From assembly GCA_947585525.1 (NCBI GenBank), contig CANPXA010000044.1, positions 1-10,922 of the forward strand: 10,922 bases of DNA, given 5' to 3'. The translations under genes were made by a program, and so were the position numbers. The first letter of the stretch is position 1. Every line of letters starts with the position of its first letter. Source of the stretch: an uncultured Akkermansia sp. Its GTDB lineage: Bacteria > Verrucomicrobiota > Verrucomicrobiia > Verrucomicrobiales > Akkermansiaceae. This document shows, one piece after another, positions 1-5,936 of the stretch. Below the pieces are notes generated by a model that made no database searches, was not told where the DNA came from, and worked only from the letters and a program-made list of their open reading frames with translations.

Positions 1-21
1 CAAAAATCATGACAACAAACG

Positions 22-35
22 GTCATCATGATGAC
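22..35. repeat. Perfect 14-bp palindrome in block A
   Basis: GTCATCATGATGAC is identical to its own reverse complement. It sits inside block A of the repeated element. In copy 2 the same place reads GTCATCATAATAAC on the matching strand, so the symmetry is degraded there. It could be a dimeric protein-binding site or part of a fold; nothing in the window identifies a partner. Confidence 0.6.
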
Positions 36-101
36 GGATCCAGAGAACTCACCCGGACACGTTGATGATTCAAAAAATATGCGCAAAGCGCACATTATCA
101 A

Positions 102-133
102 AAATCGTAAATCGTAATTCGTAAATCGTAAAT
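102..133 (+). repeat. AAATCGT heptad array, four units
   Basis: Four tandem 7-bp units lie at 102-108, 109-115, 116-122 (variant AATTCGT) and 123-129, followed by a partial AAAT. The matching array in copy 2 has two full units, so unit number differs between copies. It is a short tandem repeat inside the larger element. Confidence 0.85.
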
Positions 134-134
134 A

Positions 135-161
135 GGCAAATGCATTTCTAATGTGTTTGCC
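135..161 (+). other. Covarying hairpin at the end of copy 1
   Basis: Left arm GGCAAATGCA (135-144) pairs with right arm TGTGTTTGCC (152-161) as a 10-bp stem with two central G-T wobbles and a 7-base loop TTTCTAA. In copy 2 the equivalent stem is nine perfect pairs: one A-T pair became C-G through changes on both arms, and the two wobbles became Watson-Crick pairs. The wobbles are tolerated only in RNA read in the + direction here, that is toward the downstream gene. No T-run follows, so it is not a classic terminator. Confidence 0.65.
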
Positions 162-177
162 CTGCATGGATTTGGAC

Positions 178-206
178 TTGACTTGGCATGATGCTAGGTT
201 GACAAT
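178..206 (+). promoter_or_regulatory. Candidate promoter of the Deg protease gene
   Basis: A -35-like TTGACT (178-183) is separated by 17 bases from a weak -10-like GACAAT (201-206). Transcription would begin at about 213, the GTG start codon itself, which would make a leaderless mRNA. The ACTTGAC around the -35 is shared with the ndk promoter, and ACTTG also with the fabH promoter. Moderate support because the -10 matches only four of six positions. Confidence 0.4.
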
Positions 207-212
207 GAGGGT

Positions 213-1937
213 GTGAAGTTACAATTGTTTATCATAACGGCTGTCGCAGGAGCCTCTTGTGCGCTGGCGGAGGAGGGGGTTGTCACTGTACCCCAACAAG
301 TCAGTGCTCCGGAACAGCCGGAGGCGGAAGTTTCCCCTGCGGAACCTGCGGGGACAGAGGAGGCGAAAGACGAACAACCTGGCGAGGAGAAAGAAAAAGC
401 CGGAACAGTGACCCAGGAGGAGAGCACGGAGGAGGACGCTTCTGCGGACAACACGAATGAGGAGGCGGCACAACCGACGGGCGAGCCGGAGATGGTAGGC
501 GAGGAGGAAGAAGCTTCGACCGAGCAGGTGAAGAAGGACGTGACGGATGCGTACCGTGGCATTGTGAAGATAGAGGTGGCGAATCGAATGCCGGATTACG
601 AGATACCGTGGAGAGCGGGAAGGTTCGGACAGGGAAACGGGACGGGATTTATGGTAGAGCCGGGAGTATTCATGACCAATGCGCACGTGGTGGCGAATGC
701 CGAGAGACTCTACGTATCCCCGTACACCGGCGCGCAGAAGATACCGGCGCGCGTAAAGTACGTGGCACATGATGCGGATTTGGCTCTCGTGGAGGTCGAG
801 GATAAGAGTGCTTTCAAGGATGTGCCCTACCTTCAGTTCAGCGATCGCATGCCGCGGCTGGAAGACGAGGTGCGTGCAATCGGTTACCCCATCGGAGGGA
901 ATCGCCTTTCCGTGACGCGCGGCATTGTTTCCCGTATAGATACCATCCCGTATGCACATTCGCAAAACGATTCGCACCTCATTGTGCAGATAGATGCCGC
1001 GATCAATCCCGGCAACAGCGGTGGTCCCGTGCTGCAGGGGGACAAAGTGGTCGGAGTTGCTTTTCAGGGATTGCGCATGGCCAATTCCACGGGGTACATG
1101 ATACCTCTGCCGGTGATCAATCGTTTTTTGCAGGACGTCAAAGATGGACGATACGACCGCTACGTGGAGATAGGAGCTAGTTTTTATTCGACCGAAAATC
1201 CGGCCATGCGCCGCCGCCTTGGATTGAAGGAAGATGGTCTGGGGGCGCTTGTCGGGGACATAGTCCGCGGCAGCAGTTGCGACGGCAAACTGAAGGTCGG
1301 AGATGTCGTGCTGGCCGTGAACGGTCATGCTGTGGATGGGTCTGCTATGATCGAACTGGACGGGGAGCGAGTCAAATTGGAAGAGATAGCGGAGCGTTCT
1401 TTTCGGGGCGATGTGCTCACCTTTTCGATCTTGCGCGAGGGCGAACGCAAGGAGGTACAGGTGGAACTCCAGCCGTTTCCGGCGTTGGATATCACCGCCA
1501 CTGAGTATGACCGACTCCCGCGCTACGTGCATTTTGCAGGTCTCATCTTCCAGCCTCTCCAACGCAATGTCATCGCGGCCAATCACCTCAACGCCGCCGG
1601 ACTCGTCACGGAGATGGAAGATTTCATCCGCGGAGGCGGTTCGATGAAAAAGGAGGATATCGTGATGCTCACAGAGGTGTTGCCGGACGAGGTCAATGCG
1701 CGATTTTCACACTATGGGTCACGCATCGTGAAAAAAGTAAATGGGCAAGAAGTGAAGGGATTGAGTCATCTTTACAGCCTGCTTTATCCCGAGAATGAAG
1801 ACCAGAGACCCGAGTACGTTGTCATCGAGCTCAAGGATGCCGCTCGGCCCTTTGTGGTGGAAACAGCGGCGCTGAAGGCGGCTCATGCTCGTATCGTGGC
1901 GGGCTACAACATTCCGGAACCCGCCCGCCTCAAATAA
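213..1937 (+). CDS. HtrA/Deg-family periplasmic serine protease with PDZ domain
   Basis: This 574-residue protein is a trypsin-like HtrA/Deg endopeptidase expected to degrade damaged proteins in the periplasm. A Sec signal peptide occupies residues 1-19 (cut after ALA). Residues 20-110 form a Glu/Pro-rich acidic linker. The protease domain (about 111-310) has the full triad: His158 in TNAHVV, Asp189 in DADLAL and Ser269 in NPGNSGGP. A PDZ domain covers about 318-420, followed by a C-terminal region (about 435-570) that looks like the second PDZ-like module of Deg2/Deg9-type proteins. The GTG start at 213 is chosen because an in-frame stop lies at 195-197 and the signal peptide begins immediately; GAGGG at 207-211 is too close for a normal ribosome site. 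The paralogous gene follows 24 bases downstream, so co-transcription is likely. Family assignment is firm; the exact Deg subtype is inferred. Confidence 0.93.
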   Translation: MKLQLFIITAVAGASCALAEEGVVTVPQQVSAPEQPEAEVSPAEPAGTEEAKDEQPGEEKEKAGTVTQEESTEEDASADNTNEEAAQPTGEPEMVGEEEEASTEQVKKDVTDAYRGIVKIEVANRMPDYEIPWRAGRFGQGNGTGFMVEPGVFMTNAHVVANAERLYVSPYTGAQKIPARVKYVAHDADLALVEVEDKSAFKDVPYLQFSDRMPRLEDEVRAIGYPIGGNRLSVTRGIVSRIDTIPYAHSQNDSHLIVQIDAAINPGNSGGPVLQGDKVVGVAFQGLRMANSTGYMIPLPVINRFLQDVKDGRYDRYVEIGASFYSTENPAMRRRLGLKEDGLGALVGDIVRGSSCDGKLKVGDVVLAVNGHAVDGSAMIELDGERVKLEEIAERSFRGDVLTFSILREGERKEVQVELQPFPALDITATEYDRLPRYVHFAGLIFQPLQRNVIAANHLNAAGLVTEMEDFIRGGGSMKKEDIVMLTEVLPDEVNARFSHYGSRIVKKVNGQEVKGLSHLYSLLYPENEDQRPEYVVIELKDAARPFVVETAALKAAHARIVAGYNIPEPARLK

Positions 1938-1961
1938 CCCCACGCAAACACCGTCCCCTTT

Positions 1962-3554
1962 ATGTTTCAGAACGACAAGATTCATTTCATTCTTCTGCCG
2001 GTTGTGGCGGCTCTCGCGGTTTGCTCATGTAAACCGACGCCGCGGACTGCCTTGGAAGAACGACAGAAGTCTCAGCAGACGGAAGAGACGACGGCATCCG
2101 ATCGTCAAGTCTCTGACAAGGCTCCCTCTTCTGTCAAAGGGGGCACCACCGAGCTCGAGAAAGCCGAGCACGTTAAAGTGGGTCTGTTGAACGTGAGAAG
2201 CACCCGACAGGCGTACAATTACATTCGTCCGTGGGAGAAGCAAGATACAGAGACCGAGGTGTGCAGTGGGGTGTACATCGGGAATGGGCAAGTACTCACG
2301 GTAGGGGAGGTGGCCCAGGATGCCATTTATGTGGAACTTAGTTTGCCGGATCAGTCGCGTACGGTGCCGGCCAAAGTGGTGAAGTTTGATGAGGATCTCA
2401 ACTTAGCGCTGCTCACTGTGCAGCATGAAAAAGATGCCGATATCTTCAACTCGCTGCCTGCTCTTGAAATAGGAGAGCCGATGCGCTTAGGTTCCGTTGC
2501 CATGCTGCGTTCTTTAACCGATGGCCTCATCCCGTTTGCCACTCCCATGAAGGTGGAAAGCGCAGAAAGCTCTTTGGTGCCGATCTACACGATGCGTTCA
2601 GGGACACCTCTGCCGAAAGATGTCGATGCCGGACTTCCTCTCCTCCATGGGGACAAGTTGGTGGGTCTTGTGATGGATTGTAACCGCGAGGGTCAGGCTG
2701 TAATGTGCATCAACGCTGAACTCATTCGCCGCTTTCTTGTGGAAGATGCGGAGCACGCCGGAGTTCCATCTCTAGGGCTTGCCTTCGCGGATCTAGATGA
2801 CCCCGTGTTTAATCGCTACTTGAAACTGGAGCCGCGGCAGGGAGGGTTGTACGTGAGCAAGGTGACGCCGCTGAGTGCGGCAGAGGCTGCCGGGATACGT
2901 GATGGGGATGTGTTGGTATCTGTGGAGGGGATGCCTTTGGACAACCATGGACGCTGCCAGCATCCGATATATGGACTGTTGGAGGTTCCCGGTGTGATAC
3001 GCAGTCTGAAGCCGCTCGGGGAGAAGTTGCGGATGGGAATCAGCCGAAATGGAGAATATCGGGAAATTACGGTGGACCTGAATCGCGACAACATGGAGAA
3101 ATCACCTATTCCTGAGGAGCGAGCCAATAAAGCTCCGCGCTACATCATGTGGGGTGGCCTCCTGTTCCAACCTCTCACGGAAAACTACCTGGACGAATTG
3201 CGCGGCGAAGGAAACGGAGGACTGCCGCTCCCCTTCCTCAAGGTGAAGGAAAAGGTGAAAGAAATCATCAAGGAGGGACGCCGCGAGGTGGTGGCTCTTA
3301 CGCTCGTTATTCCAACCCCCGCTACACTCGGCTACGATTCATTAGGATTTTGCACGGTGGAAAAAGTCAACGACAAAGCGGTGCAGAGTTTTGCCCGGTT
3401 GGCGGAGTTGCTGGATGAACCGACGCCTGATGGCATCACCAAAATATCGATCAACCATCCGCCCTACGAGATATACTTGGATCGCAAGTCTGTGGATGCG
3501 GCGAATGATGTTTTGCGGCGACGTTCTATCCACCAACTTAGGAGGATGCAGTGA
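1962..3554 (+). CDS. Catalytically dead Deg-like paralogue, predicted lipoprotein
   Basis: This 530-residue protein has the same layout as the upstream protease: degenerate trypsin-like fold (about 95-260), PDZ domain (about 281-375, with the conserved AAGIRDGDVLVSVEG stretch) and the same C-terminal module starting near PRYIMWGGLLFQPL (392-405). Alignment by eye to the neighbour puts Glu116 (TVGEV) at the catalytic His, Asn147 (DLNLAL) at the Asp, and Ala223 (DAGLP) at the Ser, so no protease activity is expected. The N-terminus is a hydrophobic signal ending LAVCSC; Cys21 or Cys23 could be lipidated, although neither is an ideal lipobox. It may act as a membrane-anchored scaffold, adaptor or regulator of the active paralogue; that role is inference. 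The ATG at 1962 has no Shine-Dalgarno sequence, in keeping with most genes here. Confidence 0.88.
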   Translation: MFQNDKIHFILLPVVAALAVCSCKPTPRTALEERQKSQQTEETTASDRQVSDKAPSSVKGGTTELEKAEHVKVGLLNVRSTRQAYNYIRPWEKQDTETEVCSGVYIGNGQVLTVGEVAQDAIYVELSLPDQSRTVPAKVVKFDEDLNLALLTVQHEKDADIFNSLPALEIGEPMRLGSVAMLRSLTDGLIPFATPMKVESAESSLVPIYTMRSGTPLPKDVDAGLPLLHGDKLVGLVMDCNREGQAVMCINAELIRRFLVEDAEHAGVPSLGLAFADLDDPVFNRYLKLEPRQGGLYVSKVTPLSAAEAAGIRDGDVLVSVEGMPLDNHGRCQHPIYGLLEVPGVIRSLKPLGEKLRMGISRNGEYREITVDLNRDNMEKSPIPEERANKAPRYIMWGGLLFQPLTENYLDELRGEGNGGLPLPFLKVKEKVKEIIKEGRREVVALTLVIPTPATLGYDSLGFCTVEKVNDKAVQSFARLAELLDEPTPDGITKISINHPPYEIYLDRKSVDAANDVLRRRSIHQLRRMQ

Positions 3555-3565
3555 AAGAATGTTTT

Positions 3566-3588
3566 CTTCCTCCGGAGTCGGGAGGGAG
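3566..3588 (+). terminator. Candidate hairpin after the Deg pair
   Basis: CTTCCTCC (3566-3573) pairs with GGAGGGAG (3581-3588) as eight pairs, one a G-T wobble, with a 7-base loop. It begins 12 bases after the stop codon of the second gene. There is no T-run, so intrinsic termination is only possible, not shown. Confidence 0.35.
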
Positions 3589-3621
3589 CGACAAGCACAC
3601 GCCTCTTGAAGTTCCTCTGCT

Positions 3622-3654
3622 ACACGTCGAGATAGATTGACAGAAGAGACGTGT
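3622..3654. terminator. Candidate hairpin between convergent genes
   Basis: ACACGTC (3622-3628) and GACGTGT (3648-3654) are perfect inverted repeats with a 19-base loop. They lie between the convergent ends of the Deg-like gene and the small membrane protein gene. The long loop and absence of a T-run keep confidence low. Confidence 0.25.
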
Positions 3655-3695
3655 TGGGTCGTGCGCGCAAAGGATGGGGGGAGGAAACGATCGCC

Positions 3696-4016
3696 TCAGT
3701 TTGCTGCCGGGGCAGATGGAGGAGAGGGCGGGGAGAATTTGTCATTCTCGCTCCATACGTGAATAGCGTATGCCCAGTAGGCGATGCAGAGCAGGATGCC
3801 GATGATCTGGAGAAGTCTCCCCACGATGCGACTTCCCGCGAGGTGAGCTACAATGAACACGAAAAGACCGACGCCGAGCGCCCCGCCTGCCAGCATGGCT
3901 GCTCCCACGTAGTCATGTCCGCCGAACACAAAATAGAAAACCGCCGGGACAGCAGCCAGCATACAGGCTGCGCCGCCGCAGTCCCAGCTGTTGAATTCAT
4001 TAAAGTCTTCGTCCAT
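3696..4016 (-). CDS. Small predicted membrane protein, function unknown
   Basis: This 106-residue protein, starting at the ATG at 4014-4016, has three probable transmembrane helices (about residues 14-32, 37-60 and 65-88), a short acidic N-terminus and a Pro/Ser-rich C-terminal tail after residue 92. I do not recognise the family. It is not clearly YggT, a membrane protein often encoded beside yggS. A longer reading frame starts at 4118, but its extra 34 residues are polar, unlike a membrane leader, and would lie wholly inside the end of yggS, so the shorter start is preferred. Its start overlaps the yggS end by 17 bases, suggesting translational coupling in the same transcript. The strong hydrophobic periodicity argues that the gene is real. 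Confidence 0.68.
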   Translation of the reverse strand: MDEDFNEFNSWDCGGAACMLAAVPAVFYFVFGGHDYVGAAMLAGGALGVGLFVFIVAHLAGSRIVGRLLQIIGILLCIAYWAYAIHVWSENDKFSPPSPPSAPAAN

Positions 4017-4743
4017 GGTGGTCGTTCTGTCCGGGGAGCATCTCCGGCTCGGTATGAGGAGAGGGTCTGGAACCGAAGATGGCCGAACCGATGCGCACGA
4101 GAGTGGAACCTTCCTCAATAGCTACCTCAAAGTCATGGCTCATCCCCATGGAGAGGATATCCAAGGGCAATGGACCACGCTTCCGTAGCTCAAGGGTGAG
4201 TTCCCTGAGAGCCGCGAAAGAGGGACGTGCCTGCTGTGGGTCTTCCACAGGGGCGGGAATGCACATGAGCCCGGAAATCTTGAGATTCGGAAGAGTGACG
4301 AGGCTTTCCCATTGGTCGCGTAGCTCCTGAGGGGAAAATCCGTGTTTGCTCTCTTCCGCGTCCACATTGACTTCCAGAAGAATGGCGGCAGATTGATGGA
4401 GTTCGCCCGCGATTCGAGAGATAGCTTCAGCCGTGCGCAGACTATCTACAGCTTGGATGAGGTCAATGCCTGCCTCCAAAGCTTTGCGAACCTTGTTGCG
4501 TTGCAGGGGGCCGATGAGATGCCAGCTGCAATCCGGCGGCAGAAGGGGAATTTTTTCTAGGGCTTCCTGGAGACGATTTTCGCCGAAGAAGCGTTGTCCT
4601 GCCTCGTATGCCTGTACCACATCAGATGCGGGAAACGTCTTGCTCACTGCCAGCAACCGCACACTTCCGGGCGTCCTCCCGGAGCGCTTTTCAGCATCGG
4701 TGATGCGGCGGCGTATTTCATCCAACTGAGAAGAGATGCTCAT
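4000..4743 (-). CDS. yggS: YggS/PROSC-family PLP homeostasis protein
   Basis: This 247-residue protein belongs to the YggS family (COG0325), single-domain TIM-barrel proteins that bind pyridoxal 5'-phosphate and help regulate vitamin B6 and amino-acid pools; no enzymatic reaction is established for them. Lys35 in LLAVSKTFP is the expected Schiff-base lysine. Other family signatures are FFGENRLQEALEK, WHLIGPLQRNK and, near the C-terminus, LSMGMSHDFEVAIEEGST followed by VRIGSAIFG, the phosphate-binding region. Length is typical (about 220-240), with a short extra tail of about 20 residues that overlaps the next gene. The ATG at 4743 starts directly before the usual N-terminal helix; no Shine-Dalgarno sequence is seen. 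It lies 88 bases after the RRM gene on the same strand and before a small membrane protein gene. Confidence 0.95.
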   Translation of the reverse strand: MSISSQLDEIRRRITDAEKRSGRTPGSVRLLAVSKTFPASDVVQAYEAGQRFFGENRLQEALEKIPLLPPDCSWHLIGPLQRNKVRKALEAGIDLIQAVDSLRTAEAISRIAGELHQSAAILLEVNVDAEESKHGFSPQELRDQWESLVTLPNLKISGLMCIPAPVEDPQQARPSFAALRELTLELRKRGPLPLDILSMGMSHDFEVAIEEGSTLVRIGSAIFGSRPSPHTEPEMLPGQNDHHGRRL

Positions 4744-4831
4744 GGAGATAAGGGAGATGCTGCCAGGAGCCGTTTAAAAGAGAATGAGGAGGTGATGTGG
4801 TGTCTCCCCCTGACGTACGGAATACGACGAT

Positions 4832-5578
4832 TTATTCGTGAGATTTGGCGGAATCCGCGGACTCGGCAGCTTGACCGAGAGGCACGACTACCTCTTCTCC
4901 GAATGCAAGAGTCTCCTCGCCGTCTTCCTCAGGCTGAGAGACAGTCGGTGGCTCCGAATGGGGATTGGCTGGGGAGCCAAAGGTCTTGCCCTCATCATCG
5001 TTGCGGTAGTCAACCTTCTCGCTGGCCGCACTTACACGAAGCTCACGACCCATGAAGGGTTGACCGTGCAGCTGCTCTGCTGCACGCACGGCATCACTGA
5101 GCTGCTCCATTTCCACAAAGGCGTATCCTTTGCTGCGGTAAGTGCGGGAGTTGTAGATGATTTCGACGCTGCGCACGTGACCAAAGCCCTTGAAGAGATC
5201 TTCCAGCTCGGCCTCTGTGGTCTCAAAAGAGAGATTGCCCACGTAGAGACGGGCTTGTTCGGTGGGCGGCACGGAAACGGGCTTGCGGCGAGGTCTGGCT
5301 GCCGCTGCCGGATTGCCTCCTCTGGAAGAGCGGGGTTGCGCTACGCGAACCTTTTGAGGCAGGTTGCTCTTGGCTCCTCCGGAGAGATTTTTCTTGCCAT
5401 CCCCCTTGTCCGCCTTGTTCTTTTTTCCGATGCCGAAGAATGACAGGACGCGCTTGAACAAAGAAGTCTTGGTCTCTTTCGGTCGGGGCATGCGATGGCG
5501 GTAATTGCGGTTGGAATGGTAATGACGACGTCGGCGAGCGCCTTGACCCTGCCGACCCTGTGTGTGGTGTTCTGACAT
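4832..5578 (-). CDS. RRM-domain RNA-binding protein
   Basis: This 248-residue protein carries one RNA recognition motif at about residues 110-185, with RNP2 LYVGNL (111-116) and RNP1 KGYAFVEM (150-157), which bind single-stranded RNA in this family. The first 105 residues are strongly basic (Arg/Lys/Gly-rich, including RRRR near 15-18) and likely add non-specific nucleic-acid binding. The last 60 residues are acidic. Bacterial RRM proteins are known from cyanobacteria and other groups, often cold-responsive; a role in RNA folding or translation here is inference. The start at 5576-5578 is preferred over an in-frame ATG at 5737, because the upstream extension (53 residues) has no domain features and covers a predicted leader hairpin and part of the leader. 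The gene is first in the RRM-yggS-membrane protein cluster. Confidence 0.88.
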   Translation of the reverse strand: MSEHHTQGRQGQGARRRRHYHSNRNYRHRMPRPKETKTSLFKRVLSFFGIGKKNKADKGDGKKNLSGGAKSNLPQKVRVAQPRSSRGGNPAAAARPRRKPVSVPPTEQARLYVGNLSFETTEAELEDLFKGFGHVRSVEIIYNSRTYRSKGYAFVEMEQLSDAVRAAEQLHGQPFMGRELRVSAASEKVDYRNDDEGKTFGSPANPHSEPPTVSQPEEDGEETLAFGEEVVVPLGQAAESADSAKSHE

Positions 5579-5599
5579 AATATTGTGGCTTGATGCGAG

Positions 5600-5643
5600 G
5601 CACACAGGGGCTTCCTGACATGATACCTGACCTCCCCGTGTGC
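5600..5643 (-). promoter_or_regulatory. Leader hairpin upstream of the RRM gene
   Basis: On the coding (minus) strand GCACACGGGG pairs with CCCCTGTGTGC, ten pairs with one bulged base. The 23-base loop holds two GTCAGG copies. The distal arm ends 21 bases before the RRM start codon and lies inside the predicted 5' leader. It could control translation or mRNA stability, for example with temperature; only the pairing is visible. Confidence 0.5.
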
Positions 5644-5739
5644 TCTGTTTGATTGATTCTTGTGGGCGGGGAAATGTGCGCGCCAAGGTGTACACTCGAC
5701 TCCTCTCGACTGCACGGAGCAGTGCCCCGCCGCGCAAAT

Positions 5740-5767
5740 ATGATACACATAGTTAGACGGGAGACAA
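5740..5767 (-). promoter_or_regulatory. Candidate promoter of the RRM gene
   Basis: On the minus strand TTGTCT (5767-5762) and TATCAT (5745-5740) are spaced by 16 bases. TATCAT matches the -10 consensus at five of six positions and the -35 at four of six. It predicts a start of transcription near 5733 and therefore a leader of about 155 bases. Confidence 0.45.
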
Positions 5768-5832
5768 GTGAAATTTGCGACATTACCAAGGAAAAATAAA
5801 CAAATTCCGGTGGAACGGCACAGAAGAACCCG

Positions 5833-5866
5833 ATTATCAATCACCACAAGAAGTTGGGGTGATAAT
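5833..5866. repeat. Imperfect inverted repeat in the divergent region
   Basis: ATTATC (5833-5838) followed by CACC (5842-5845) is mirrored by GGTGATAAT (5858-5866). It lies between the divergent RRM and beta-barrel promoters, about 33 bases upstream of the latter's -35. It may be an operator; no regulator is identified. Confidence 0.3.
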
Positions 5867-5898
5867 TTCGAAATTTGGCTTTATGTGGTGGTATAGGC

Positions 5899-5927
5899 TT
5901 GCAATAGGATGGGAGTGGGTATATACT
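5899..5927 (+). promoter_or_regulatory. Candidate promoter of the beta-barrel protein gene
   Basis: TTGCAA (5899-5904), a 17-base spacer and TATACT (5922-5927) form a sigma70-type pattern. Transcription would start near 5934, only a few bases before the ATG at 5937 or 5940, so the mRNA would be leaderless or almost so. Confidence 0.5.
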
Positions 5928-5936
5928 GACGCACGT

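Larger units (their letters stand above)
1..161 (+). repeat. Structured intergenic repeat, copy 1 (cut by window edge)
   Basis: This noncoding element recurs in inverted orientation at 8320-8467. In order it holds block A (1-36, matching the other copy at about 33 of 36 positions), a variable spacer (about 37-59), block B (60-100, about 37 of 41 matches), an array of AAATCGT heptads (102-133), and a terminal hairpin (135-161). Block B can fold with TGATGAT (63-69) pairing to ATTATCA (94-100) around an inner stem TGCGC/GCGCA (80-92) with an AAA loop. It lies just upstream of the promoter of the protease gene at 213 and points toward it. Homology begins at base 1, so the true left end may lie outside the window. 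Similarity and pairing are seen directly; whether it is a regulatory leader, a mobile repeat or an RNA gene is unknown. Confidence 0.85.

Noticed and set aside
102..133. CRISPR array
   Set aside because: The 7-bp units are contiguous with no spacers and there are no cas genes.
199..225. Consensus TTGACA (199-204) with TACAAT (220-225) as a promoter
   Set aside because: The 15-base spacing is short and transcription would begin inside the signal peptide with no good start codon after it.
219..1586. 455-residue open frame on the minus strand opposite the Deg protease
   Set aside because: It mirrors the codon pattern of the real gene, is rich in Arg, His and Leu without domain motifs, and the + frame has a clear signal peptide and catalytic triad.
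4017..4118. Longer N-terminus for the small membrane protein
   Set aside because: The extra 34 residues are polar, lie entirely inside the yggS coding sequence and do not resemble a membrane leader.
3651..4121. 156-residue + strand open frame
   Set aside because: It is opposite the membrane protein and the end of yggS, has no motif, and reads as a shadow of those genes.
5579..5737. Longer N-terminus for the RRM protein
   Set aside because: The extension has no recognisable feature and covers a hairpin and a predicted leader; MSEHHTQGRQ is a more natural start.
5775..5936. Longer N-terminus for the beta-barrel protein
   Set aside because: The extension would bury a good signal peptide about 55 residues inside the protein and contains the likely promoter.
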